Source of the DNA: Methanosarcinales archaeon
GTDB lineage: Archaea; Halobacteriota; Methanosarcinia; Methanosarcinales; Methanocomedenaceae
Length of the DNA: 8,454 nt
Reading direction: 5' to 3'
Assembly (NCBI GenBank): GCA_023136155.1
Contig: JAGLRT010000010.1
Span: 1-8,454, forward strand
Shown: positions 1 to 6,111 of the stretch, piece after piece
Position numbering within the stretch: the first letter of the stretch is position 1
Layout of the letters: each line of letters starts with the position of its first letter
Position numbers and translations under genes: made by a program
The notes under the pieces: model-generated
Seen by the model: only the letters and a program-made list of their open reading frames with translations
Database searches by the model: none
Told to the model about the DNA's origin: nothing

Positions 1-114
1 GGTGGAAAAAGAATCACGAACAGAACTCCCCACAACCCAAATTCTTTAACTAAGTACTGAGATATGATTTCATACATAGGTTCTCACTTTTGATTTTCTG
101 ATGTTTAATGAGGT

Positions 115-146
115 AATAAAACCTATAAAAACATTTAGGTTTTATT
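115..146. repeat. perfect 11-bp inverted repeat (hairpin)
   Basis: AATAAAACCTA at 115-125 is followed by a 10-base spacer and its exact reverse complement TAGGTTTTATT at 136-146. It could be a transcription terminator, a regulatory stem-loop or the end of a decayed mobile element. No gene next to it decides between these. Confidence 0.5.
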
Positions 147-182
147 CAACAATTTCTTTGATTAACCTTTTAGCTGCCAGCG

Positions 183-198
183 TATCTAAATTTAGATA
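183..198. repeat. 16-bp perfect palindrome
   Basis: TATCTAAATTTAGATA reads identically on both strands. It lies just beyond the stop codon of the decayed minus-strand ORF. In such AT-rich DNA a palindrome of this length can arise by chance, so an operator role is only a possibility. Confidence 0.35.
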
Positions 199-209
199 TC
201 CCTATCTTC

Positions 210-440
210 TTAAATTCTCTTCTTAACTATTTGAAACGTATTTCTCCTTACACCCCATTCTTCAGCTATCTTCTGAGGTAAATCAATTATTTTCTGCATA
301 ATCTCATCCTCATCAACTGACTTTGAAAGATCCTATAAAATAAGCTCTTCATCTATCGTTTTCTGTTGCCACCAGAAATTTTTAAATAAAACTGGTTCTT
401 CGCTATTTCATGTTGGTAATATAATATCCACGATACAAAA
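210..440 (-). pseudogene. decayed unrecognised ORF, possible helix-turn-helix end
   Basis: Read on the minus strand, the region gives protein-like segments broken by stops. About 40 codons end at a stop at 210-212 and contain the segments DEDEIMQKIIDLPQKIAEEW and GVRRNTFQIVKKRI, which look like a small helix-turn-helix. A TAG at 333-335 interrupts the same frame. The sequence continues before it through FWWQQKTIDEELIL until a further stop near 405, and another frame also looks coding across about 340-440. I do not recognise the family. The mixture of charged helical segments and in-frame stops suggests a decayed gene rather than random sequence, but the call is weak. Confidence 0.25.
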
Positions 441-613
441 GAAATAATTCATAAGAGGAACGTATTGAACATAAAAATGTGTGCAGATGGCGAAATCTTC
501 AAGACGTCATCGTCAAGAAATATCTTTGAAATGATATATAAATCATATCTTCCCATACTAAACAGCGAAAAGGCCTCTTTTTTTTATCGCAAAACCCCGC
601 AAACCTGACACAG

Positions 614-832
614 GTCCATGTGTCATCGGTTAAGAGTAATATTGTGATAGAACACGGATTGCACTGATGACACGGATGCACGCGGATACGAAAATAAATA
701 TGTGAAAATCCGTCAAATCCGTGTCATCTGTGTTCTATTCAAGCTAAATTGGTTAATCATAAAAAATCATTGGTTCTTTGGAAAACAATACATATTGAGC
801 CAGTCAAACTCCTTAACCGATGACTAATGGAC
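614..832. mobile_element. MITE-like element with 21-bp terminal inverted repeats
   Basis: The left end (614-634) and the right end (812-832) are inverted copies matching at 19 of 21 positions. The outer six bases are GTCCAT and the inner 13 are GTCATCGGTTAAG, with two mismatched bases between them. ACAG lies directly outside both ends (610-613 and 833-836), a likely 4-bp target duplication. Because the element starts with GTC and ends with AC, a longer 9-bp direct repeat ACACAGGTC is also seen at 608-616 and 831-839. The element is 219 bp and has no coding capacity, so any movement would depend on a transposase elsewhere. It interrupts the ATPase pseudogene. The transposase family was not recognised. 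Confidence 0.7.
647..738. repeat. long imperfect palindrome of CACGGAT type inside the MITE-like element
   Basis: The left arm begins ATAGAACACGGATT (647-660) and continues with GATGACACGGAT (666-677). The right arm ATCCGTGTCATCTGTGTTC ends near 738 and is its reverse complement, apart from a 10-base insertion in the left arm. Inner bases (CGGATA and ATCCG) extend the pairing, so a long hairpin can form. From memory, sequences built from 'cacggatga' and 'tccgtgtcatctgtgttct' blocks are common between genes in environmental archaea and bacteria. That resemblance is recollection, not a search result. Confidence 0.55.
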
Positions 833-1470
833 ACAGGTCTCAAAGCACATAAAAAAATCGACTGGTGAAATATCAAACTATCTCAAGGCCCTGCTAAACA
901 CAGACCTTATATTTCGAAAACATGATACATATCACATACGAGACCCGTTATTTACATTCTGGGTCAACAACAAATACCTTGGTCTGAGTACGGACATTGT
1001 ATCTGAAAAAGTGGCAGAACATCTTTTGGCAAACTTGGAAGAAAAATACCAGAAAGCATCTACAGAGCTTGGAATTGCTAAGGAATATGAAGTGAAATAC
1101 AAACTTGAAGAGTTGTATGACATCGAGCTTGAAAAGTACCTGAAATATAACATCGAATTCGATCTGGTGGGCACGAAAGACGAAACAGTATATATTTATG
1201 AGATTAAATGGCGAAATGAAAAAACCAGCTACAAGGATATCGATAATCTAGTGCAGGAAACCAATAAGTCTGAATTCAGTAAGAATAAAAGACTGTTGTT
1301 TTTCATCTCAAAATCAGGATATACCCAGTCTGCGATAGAACTTGCAAGTCACAATAAATTATCACTCCTCGATGGTCACTTCGAAGAAATAAAAGCGATT
1401 GGAAAATGATACGTTTTACATCCTAAAACCACATCGTCACCTCTGACGTTATCGCTATTGAGAATCCCAC

Positions 1471-1547
1471 AGCACAGCTAGGTCAAAGGTGCAGGGCTTA
1501 GGATCCTGTTTCGTATGAATCCGTGGGTTCGAATCCCACCCCGCATC
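1471..1547 (+). tRNA. 3' fragment of tRNA-Leu (UAG), 5' acceptor strand missing
   Basis: The anticodon stem CAGGG/TCCTG (1492-1496 with 1504-1508) encloses the 7-base loop CTTAGGA, giving anticodon TAG at 1499-1501 (leucine). A short variable arm TTC/GAA (1510-1512 with 1517-1519) marks a class II tRNA. The T-arm is perfect: GTGGG, loop TTCGAAT, CCCAC (1523-1539). The D-loop GGTC (1481-1484) is present, but the D-stem is poor. The 3' acceptor strand CCCGCAT (1540-1546) should pair with ATGCGGG, yet the bases in front of the D-arm are AATCCCACA and no such strand occurs in the preceding 100 bases. The base in the discriminator position would be C, unusual for leucine. I read it as a 3' remnant left by site-specific integration or deletion, not a working tRNA. 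A split tRNA half is a less likely alternative. Confidence 0.65.
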
Positions 1548-1574
1548 AAAAAAATCGTCACGATCCTCGACGAT
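1548..1574 (-). terminator. hairpin plus oligo-T terminator of the small basic protein gene
   Basis: Read on the minus strand, directly after the TGA, ATCGTC (1574-1569) pairs with GACGAT (1559-1554) across a 9-base loop. Seven Ts follow (1554-1548 on the plus strand are As). This resembles an intrinsic terminator and ends right against the tRNA 3' fragment. Confidence 0.55.
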
Positions 1575-1711
1575 CATTTCATCTTTTTCTTCGCCTTGGC
1601 AAGTTTCTTTTTTGCATCACCGCTTCCTGCAGCAGCCATTTTTTCAAGGTCTTCCAATTCAGCTTTTTTCTTAGAACTCCTTCTTCCCATATCCTTCTTA
1701 GACATTGCCAT
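1574..1711 (-). CDS. small lysine-rich protein, unknown function
   Basis: The frame encodes 45 residues: MAMSKKDMGRRSSKKKAELE, then DLEKMAAAGSGDAKKKLAKA and KKKMK. Nearly a third of the residues are lysine, and a glycine/serine break separates two basic helical halves, as in small nucleic-acid-binding or ribosome-associated proteins. That role is inferred from composition only; I do not recognise the family. A TATA-like TTTAAATA lies at 1728-1721. Its distance favours a leaderless transcript starting close to the first ATG (1711) or to the third codon's ATG (1705), so either may be the true start. A hairpin and T-run directly after the stop codon support a real, separately terminated gene. 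It lies between flpA and the tRNA-Leu fragment, pointing away from flpA. Confidence 0.6.
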   Translation of the reverse strand: MAMSKKDMGRRSSKKKAELEDLEKMAAAGSGDAKKKLAKAKKKMK

Positions 1712-1720
1712 AGAAAATAT

Positions 1721-1728
1721 TATTTAAA
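1721..1728 (-). promoter_or_regulatory. TATA-like box for the small basic protein gene
   Basis: TTTAAATA on the minus strand is centred about 20 bases before the ATG at 1705 and 14 before the ATG at 1711. This is the spacing expected for a leaderless or near-leaderless archaeal transcript starting at the second of these. Confidence 0.4.
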
Positions 1729-1897
1729 TCCTAAACTACTTAAGTGATTCCAGAAGAGCGGCTGTTGGACAGAATTAAGTTAGATAAATGTTCAATAAAT
1801 TATATCAGACATTTTTACATGTACTCACTGCATCAATCCGTCCCTCTTTTATCGGCATCACCTTCCGGCAATAGGAGTATTCTGGCAGAACATACTC

Positions 1898-1926
1898 AAA
1901 AAAGGAAACTAAATGAAGCCCCTTCA
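1898..1926 (-). terminator. stem-loop and T-rich tract at the end of flpA
   Basis: TGAAG-CCC-CTTCA (1914-1926) forms a 5-bp stem overlapping the flpA stop codon. On the minus strand a T-rich stretch ending in six Ts (1903-1898) follows. The stem is short, so this is a plausible archaeal T-run terminator rather than a certain one. Confidence 0.4.
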
Positions 1927-2646
1927 CAAACAATTCGTATCTTCAAAAGCCAGTTGTTTATGATTTTTCCTTCGTGCGACCAGCGCCAGGTGATCTCTAT
2001 GGAACGGCTCCAATTCTTTTTTATCAATCACTTCAAATTCTTTATTTAGTTTTTCAAGTTCCTGCTTAAACACCTGTTTAGGATTGGCCGTGCTGTCCAC
2101 ACTACGGGCCTTTATGACCATGATGAGATGTCCGCCGGGTTTTAAAAACTCCATGGCATTGACAATGGCTATTCCTGCCTGGTCCCGCTGGGCCACGTCC
2201 TGGTATATCAGGTCCACTTGCCCTGTAATAGTTCTGTACAATGCGGGTCTTGTGGCATCAGCAAGTATGGGAACCATGTTCCGGCGCTGGCTGCATACGC
2301 CGATAAGGTCGCGCATGACGGATGGTGCGAACTCTACTGCAAAGACCATTCCCTTTATCACTATATCCGAAAAATGGCTGGCAGTAGTGCCAGAGGCAGC
2401 ACCCAGGTATAATATTCTGGAATTAGATGCAACAGGAATGGCCATTCCCTTTTTAATCATGGCAGCCAGTTTACTACGATGTGGCGACCAAAGCCGGTAT
2501 TCAATACCGTCATTGTTTACCAATTTTTCACCATATACCCGGGTGCCGGGTGCCATGTTCACTGTGGCAAGTCTGGCTTTCCCTGCATCTTCTATTGAAT
2601 ATACATTAGGTAGAAGCATTGGCAGCTTATGTTGACTATTAGGCAT
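1924..2646 (-). CDS. flpA: fibrillarin-like rRNA/tRNA 2'-O-methyltransferase
   Basis: Fibrillarin is the catalytic subunit of the C/D-box sRNP. It transfers a methyl group from S-adenosylmethionine to ribose 2'-OH at sites chosen by the guide RNA. With the ATG at 2646 the protein is 240 residues, usual for archaea. The N-terminal domain has the family pattern LATVNMAPGTRVYGEK (26-41) and YRLWSPHRSKLAAMI (50-64). The methyltransferase domain has motif I ILYLGAASGTTASHFSDIV (78-96), the SAM-binding acid E105 (VFAVEFAP), the LADATRP loop (128-134), the catalytic D150 in IYQDVAQ and K179 in MVIKARS. The frame opens further to a TTG at 2673, but the added nine residues are atypical, so the ATG is preferred. 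It is transcribed away from arcS. Its usual partner nop5 is not next to it here; the small basic protein gene lies downstream. Confidence 0.93.
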   Translation of the reverse strand: MPNSQHKLPMLLPNVYSIEDAGKARLATVNMAPGTRVYGEKLVNNDGIEYRLWSPHRSKLAAMIKKGMAIPVASNSRILYLGAASGTTASHFSDIVIKGMVFAVEFAPSVMRDLIGVCSQRRNMVPILADATRPALYRTITGQVDLIYQDVAQRDQAGIAIVNAMEFLKPGGHLIMVIKARSVDSTANPKQVFKQELEKLNKEFEVIDKKELEPFHRDHLALVARRKNHKQLAFEDTNCL

Positions 2647-2787
2647 CCGGATAGAATAATAACTGAATATCAATAAGATTTTCCTAGATACCTGCCATAA
2701 TCTATTATTCAGGTACGACCATAATAGGACGACAAAAGAAGATGTAAGAGCGGCATAAGAACAACAAAAATAACAAACTGAATCCAG
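2647..2787. promoter_or_regulatory. divergent promoter region between flpA and arcS
   Basis: These 141 bases separate two divergently read genes and must hold both promoters. On the minus strand TTATTGATATT (about 2678-2668) is a TATA-like stretch 22-32 bases before the flpA ATG, consistent with a leaderless mRNA. For arcS no clear TATA box or Shine-Dalgarno is visible; the 30 bases before its ATG are A-rich. No strong operator-like dyad was seen. Confidence 0.4.
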
Positions 2788-4623
2788 ATGACCAGATATT
2801 TTGAAGTAACAAGACGAGACGGTGCAGCCCGCTTGGGCAAGTTGCTGTTAAAGGAGACCTATTCCACCCCTATGATACTGGAAGTGTCATCAGGTTACCC
2901 TATTGTATATGCAGGCAGCCCATGGGGTCATAGCGCCCTTACACCTGTTGATGTAGACGACGGCACATTGGTAATATTACCCGACAAATCCATGCCACTA
3001 CATGCCAGGGGAGAAAGAGTAAAAAGAATGGTGGAATCTGCCCGGGAATCCATGTATGTATGGAACGATTGGAAGGGAGCAGTGGGCCGTATTATACACC
3101 GGGCATATCCTGACATATCACCCGCTGACCTGTATGTATTGGGCGCTGCAAAACAGATGGAGCATAATCCCAGAGTACTGCTGGAGAGCGTTATCCATAT
3201 CAGGAACCATACTCCTCCTGATACTGCCCTGTACACCCCTGCCCTGGCCACACCTGAAAATTTAGGGTTGCTTGTTTACGTTGGTGTGGATGTGGTAGAT
3301 GATACCCTGGCTGTCATCAAGGCATATGATGACATTTACATGATGCCGGGTGGCGAATACAGGCTCAAAGACATGTCTGAACTACCGTGCGGGTGCAATG
3401 TATGCAGTAATACCAGTGTAGCAGAATTGAAAGAAATGGATGCAACCCAACGGGGCGACCTTGTCGCACAGCATAACAAAATCAGGCTAGAGGAAGAGAA
3501 ACGTGTCATAGTCAAGCATATCAGGGACGGAAAATTGCGGGAATATGTGGAAGGAAAATGTCGCAGCGACCCATGGCTTACTGCACTGCTGCGCCTCACT
3601 GATCAGGAATATTCATATCTGGAACAGCGCACTCACACCTATCGCCGTAATACCATGTACACTAATTCTGCCGAATCCCTGGACAGGATAGAAGTCAAAA
3701 GGTTTGCATTAAGGGTTCAGGAACGCTTCCAGTCACTCAATAATAACATTCTCTTGCTCTTGCCCTGTTCAGCTCGTAAACCATATTCAATATCAAATAG
3801 CCACCAGTATTTCAGCCGTGCTATGGGTAAGTACAGGCGGGCATTGAATGAAATGATTATCACATCGCCACTGGGCATTGTACCCCGTGAACTGGAATTG
3901 ATATATCCAGCCGCCCATTATGACACGCCTGTGACAGGGCATTGGGACCTTGAAGAGCGCTCATGGGTAGGCGGATGCTTGCTCGACTACCTGAGAACAA
4001 ATCGTTATACTTATATTATCGCCCATGTGGACGGGGCTTACAAGGATATTTGTCAGTCTGTTGCCAGTGATTTGGGGTTGGATATAATCTACACGGCAGA
4101 GGGGGAGGGCAACGTCACATCAAGCCAGTCACTAAAGAAACTGGGCGATACTGTAAAAGCTTTGGTGAATGAAGAAAGGTACCCCCTACGCAAACAGAGG
4201 GATATTACTGCGACCATGTTACGCTCTATTGCAGATTATCAATTTGGCGTGGGTGCAGGGGAACTACTGGTGCCTGACAATGCTACAATTAAAGCACCTT
4301 TCCCCAAACACCAGATATATGACGAGCGTACCCAGCTTGCAACGCTTAATCCCAGCACAGGTACTCTTACTCCTACTCTTGAAGGGGGACTCAGGCTCAT
4401 TGAACTGGGAACCTACCAGGTTCATATCGATGACTTTGTGCCGGTCGGGAACATCCTTGCGCCGGGTGTAGTGGATGCGGACCTTGCAATTCGTCCGTCT
4501 GATCAGGTTCTCATCGTGGGCAAGCGTGCAATAGGTGTTGGCAGGTCATTGATGGGAGGGGACGAGATGGTACGCTCTGGCAGGGGCGTAGCCGTTGACA
4601 TGAGGCAGGTAAAGGAGATGTAA
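2788..4623 (+). CDS. arcS: archaeosine synthase ArcS (TgtA2)
   Basis: ArcS acts on preQ0-containing tRNA after TgtA has placed preQ0 at position 15. It attaches lysine to the nitrile, an intermediate in archaeosine (G+) synthesis that stabilises tRNA tertiary structure. The 611-residue protein has the full euryarchaeal layout: a TGT-related N-terminal region, a zinc site C201-G-C203-N-V-C206 with H229 (CxCxxCx22H), the ArcS signature PCSARKPYSISNSH (326-339) followed by ITSPLGIVPRELE and YPAAHYDTPVTGHW, and a C-terminal PUA domain (about 530-611, ending GVGRSLMGGDEMVRSGRGVA). Presence of the signature separates it from TgtA, the guanine-exchange enzyme. The ATG at 2788 has no visible Shine-Dalgarno; it begins the protein with FEVTRRDGAARLG, as expected for the family. 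It ends one base before the ATG of the TIM-barrel gene, so the two are co-transcribed. The radical-SAM partner RaSEA is not in the window. Confidence 0.92.
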   Translation: MTRYFEVTRRDGAARLGKLLLKETYSTPMILEVSSGYPIVYAGSPWGHSALTPVDVDDGTLVILPDKSMPLHARGERVKRMVESARESMYVWNDWKGAVGRIIHRAYPDISPADLYVLGAAKQMEHNPRVLLESVIHIRNHTPPDTALYTPALATPENLGLLVYVGVDVVDDTLAVIKAYDDIYMMPGGEYRLKDMSELPCGCNVCSNTSVAELKEMDATQRGDLVAQHNKIRLEEEKRVIVKHIRDGKLREYVEGKCRSDPWLTALLRLTDQEYSYLEQRTHTYRRNTMYTNSAESLDRIEVKRFALRVQERFQSLNNNILLLLPCSARKPYSISNSHQYFSRAMGKYRRALNEMIITSPLGIVPRELELIYPAAHYDTPVTGHWDLEERSWVGGCLLDYLRTNRYTYIIAHVDGAYKDICQSVASDLGLDIIYTAEGEGNVTSSQSLKKLGDTVKALVNEERYPLRKQRDITATMLRSIADYQFGVGAGELLVPDNATIKAPFPKHQIYDERTQLATLNPSTGTLTPTLEGGLRLIELGTYQVHIDDFVPVGNILAPGVVDADLAIRPSDQVLIVGKRAIGVGRSLMGGDEMVRSGRGVAVDMRQVKEM

Positions 4624-5457
4624 ATGAGAATTTCATGTTCATCGCTGTTCCTGTGGGACTATGCCATTGAGGATATTATCGAAATACTTGCCGAAGCCGA
4701 AATAGAGAATGTTGAGTTTTGGACAGAGACGCCTGATTTCTGGCGTAAGCGCCATGAAGAAGGAGTGGTTAAACATCTCAGGGATGCAATATCTATTCTA
4801 ACTGACCGTTGTACTGTGCATGCCCCCATACTTGATCTGAATGCATCGTCGTATAATGAGCATGTATGTGAAGTTACCATTAAGGAAAGCCTGTGGGCAA
4901 TTGACCTTGCCAGGAAACTGGATGCCTCTGTGCTGACCGTACACCCGGGTAGCAGGACGGTACATCGACCCCCTTCCCCCGAGGATTGGGACCGCTTATT
5001 TAACTATCTCACTGTTACTACCGGATATGCAAATGATGCCGGTGTCACCCTGGCTTTGGAGAATCTTACACCTAAGGTACAGGGTATGTGCCACGAACCT
5101 GCACAGATGGCAAAGGTGCTGGAAATGTATCCTGATTTGATGATGACCCTGGATATCCCACATGCCCTGCAGGTAGATGTTGATAATGCTATTGGGTTCA
5201 TTGCTGAACTGGGTGAGCGGATTGTTAACGTCCATGTAGGTGATGTGCAAAACGGCATCCCTCATTTACCCGGACATATTGTACAAAATCCACAGACTGT
5301 AACCGTTTTAGACAAATTAAAACTAAGTTGGTATGACGGTGACTTGACCATTGAGATAGACGATAAACTGCTTTTAGGACATCAATCAAGGGAAGATAAG
5401 GTATCATTGCTGGTAAATGAGAAGAGGTATCTTTTACAGGGATGTTTAAATAATTGA
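4624..5457 (+). CDS. TIM-barrel protein, AP endonuclease 2 / sugar isomerase family
   Basis: The 277-residue protein belongs to the xylose isomerase-like / endonuclease IV fold (AP_endonuc_2). Residues matching its divalent metal ligands are all present: E31 (ENVEFW), H66 (TVHAP), H107 (TVHPG), E146 (LALENL), D177 and H180 (TLDIPHA), H204 (VNVHVGD), H214 or H218 (HLPGH) and E244 (LTIEID). It is therefore probably an active metalloenzyme. Family members include sugar isomerases, epimerases and AP endonucleases, and the sequence does not tell which reaction it performs. The start codon follows the arcS TAA directly, and GGAG at 4614-4617 inside arcS lies 6 bases before the ATG, so translation is probably coupled to arcS. 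The close link to a tRNA-modification gene is unexplained; shared expression may be the only reason. Confidence 0.85.
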   Translation: MRISCSSLFLWDYAIEDIIEILAEAEIENVEFWTETPDFWRKRHEEGVVKHLRDAISILTDRCTVHAPILDLNASSYNEHVCEVTIKESLWAIDLARKLDASVLTVHPGSRTVHRPPSPEDWDRLFNYLTVTTGYANDAGVTLALENLTPKVQGMCHEPAQMAKVLEMYPDLMMTLDIPHALQVDVDNAIGFIAELGERIVNVHVGDVQNGIPHLPGHIVQNPQTVTVLDKLKLSWYDGDLTIEIDDKLLLGHQSREDKVSLLVNEKRYLLQGCLNN

Positions 5458-5711
5458 ATATTGGTTGTTGAATTGTAATCAGACTGTCCAAATGAAAAAA
5501 TCCCTGGGAAATAAGCATAATTAAGCGTTTAAATTTAAAACTAAGGAATATATTTCGTAAAATTTGGAGTTTTGGGACGGCCTGTGATAAACATTTTTTA
5601 TAATAAATATCTATCAATCGAATTTCAGTTCACACCGTTAAAATTTAATTAAATATTATAGAAACATTTATTCTATATTATTTTAATGTGATTATAAGGA
5701 GGACTTGGTAT
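5458..5711 (+). promoter_or_regulatory. AT-rich intergenic region with promoter and dyad of the regulator gene
   Basis: No gene is visible in this 254-base gap. TTTAATTAAATATT (5644-5657) is a TATA-like stretch. TATAGAA (5657-5663) and TTCTATA (5671-5677) form a 7-bp inverted repeat with a 7-base spacer, about where transcription should begin. A 12-bp palindrome TTTAAATTTAAA lies at 5528-5539. The Shine-Dalgarno AAGGAGG is at 5696-5702. The dyad is a candidate site for autoregulation by the downstream winged-helix protein. Confidence 0.45.
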
Positions 5712-6095
5712 ATGAAAAATCAATCGGTTAGTGTTTTTGATATAAGCGATGAAGAATTTGCTGAAACCTTAATGGGGTTAGGATTAAAACGAAATGTTGC
5801 AAAAGCCCTTACGTATCTGAAAAATGTGACAGAAGTAACGTCACGGCAGATAGAGATTGGCTCTGATATGAGACAACCTGAGGTTAGTGTGGCTGTACGT
5901 GACCTTAAAGGGTTTAAGTGGATAATAGTAAGAGAAGAAAAAAAGCCGGGAAAGGGAAGGCCATTTAAATTATACCGCCTGGACCGGGACATGAATTCCA
6001 TAATCAATGAGCTTGAGCGTGAAAAGTTAGATGAATTAAAACAAATGCTGGATAACATCCAGCGGCTCAAACAGATTAACTTTAACAAGAGTTAA
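5712..6095 (+). CDS. small winged-helix transcriptional regulator
   Basis: The 127-residue protein resembles archaeal MarR/TrmB-like regulators. Residues about 14-95 form a winged helix: LMGLGLKRNVAKALTYL as the first helices, SDMRQPEVSVAVRDLKGFKW as the recognition part, then a basic wing EEKKPGKGRPFKLYRL. Residues about 96-122 (NSIINELEREKLDELKQML) are helical with a heptad pattern and probably dimerise. No ligand domain is present. The frame is open from a GTG at 5688, but the strong AAGGAGG at 5696-5702 with a 9-base spacer selects the ATG at 5712. It stands alone, with its own promoter and an upstream dyad. Its targets are unknown, and nothing links it to the riboflavin genes, which run in the other direction. 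Confidence 0.82.
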   Translation: MKNQSVSVFDISDEEFAETLMGLGLKRNVAKALTYLKNVTEVTSRQIEIGSDMRQPEVSVAVRDLKGFKWIIVREEKKPGKGRPFKLYRLDRDMNSIINELEREKLDELKQMLDNIQRLKQINFNKS

Positions 6096-6111
6096 TTTCT
6101 ATCTTCATTAG

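Larger units (their letters stand above)
1..479. other. AT-rich accessory stretch without an intact gene
   Basis: No reading frame in this stretch is long or coherent enough to be an intact gene. It holds an 11-bp perfect inverted repeat (115-146), a 16-bp palindrome (183-198), a minus-strand ORF remnant (about 210-440) and, at its right edge, the first recognisable codons of the broken ATPase gene. I infer that it is the inner part of a decayed integrated element, because it is followed by a pseudogene, a MITE-like insertion and a tRNA 3' fragment. Confidence 0.5.
480..1409 (+). pseudogene. broken archaeal AAA-ATPase, C-terminal wHTH and DUF234 part
   Basis: This is the C-terminal part of an archaeal ATPase (AAA_2 / DUF234 type, a family common in archaeal mobile regions), decayed and split by an insertion. 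The right part (831-1409) reads without stops: a winged-helix segment (KSTGEISNYLKALLNTDLIF), then RDPLFTFW, then a nuclease-like (D/E)xK core with EFD near 1156 and EIKW near 1200, and it ends in a TGA. The left part shows RNIFEMIYKSYLPIL in one frame (about 516-560) and RKGLFFLSQNPANLTQV in a second frame (about 566-616), implying a small indel near 560-570. Between left and right lies the 614-832 element. Taking it out with one target copy gives NPANLTQVSKHIKKSTGEIS in one frame, as expected for a winged helix. A GTG at 1011 could start a 132-residue peptide, but no ribosome site or full domain supports that. The N-terminal P-loop domain is not visible. Confidence 0.7.

Noticed and set aside
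420..608. A short free-standing ORF starting at ATG 477
   Set aside because: Its sequence fits the part of the ATPase before the winged helix and then leaves the frame near 560-570. It is better explained as part of the pseudogene.
499..681. A 60-residue minus-strand ORF
   Set aside because: It runs across the border of the MITE-like element and is rich in unusual residues. It looks like an accidental frame.
1011..1409. A 132-residue gene starting at GTG 1011
   Set aside because: Homology-like sequence runs without a stop far upstream of this GTG, back to 831 and beyond the insertion, so the GTG is an internal valine of a broken ATPase, not a true start.
1744..2049. A 101-residue plus-strand ORF and neighbouring plus-strand frames up to 2635
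   Set aside because: They lie antisense to the clearly recognised flpA and show no family features. Only 1744-1923 is outside flpA and it holds nothing coding that I can support.
5225..5617. A 130-residue minus-strand ORF over the end of the TIM-barrel gene
   Set aside because: Much of it is antisense to the conserved metal-ligand region and the rest is AT-rich intergenic sequence. No Shine-Dalgarno or promoter was seen.
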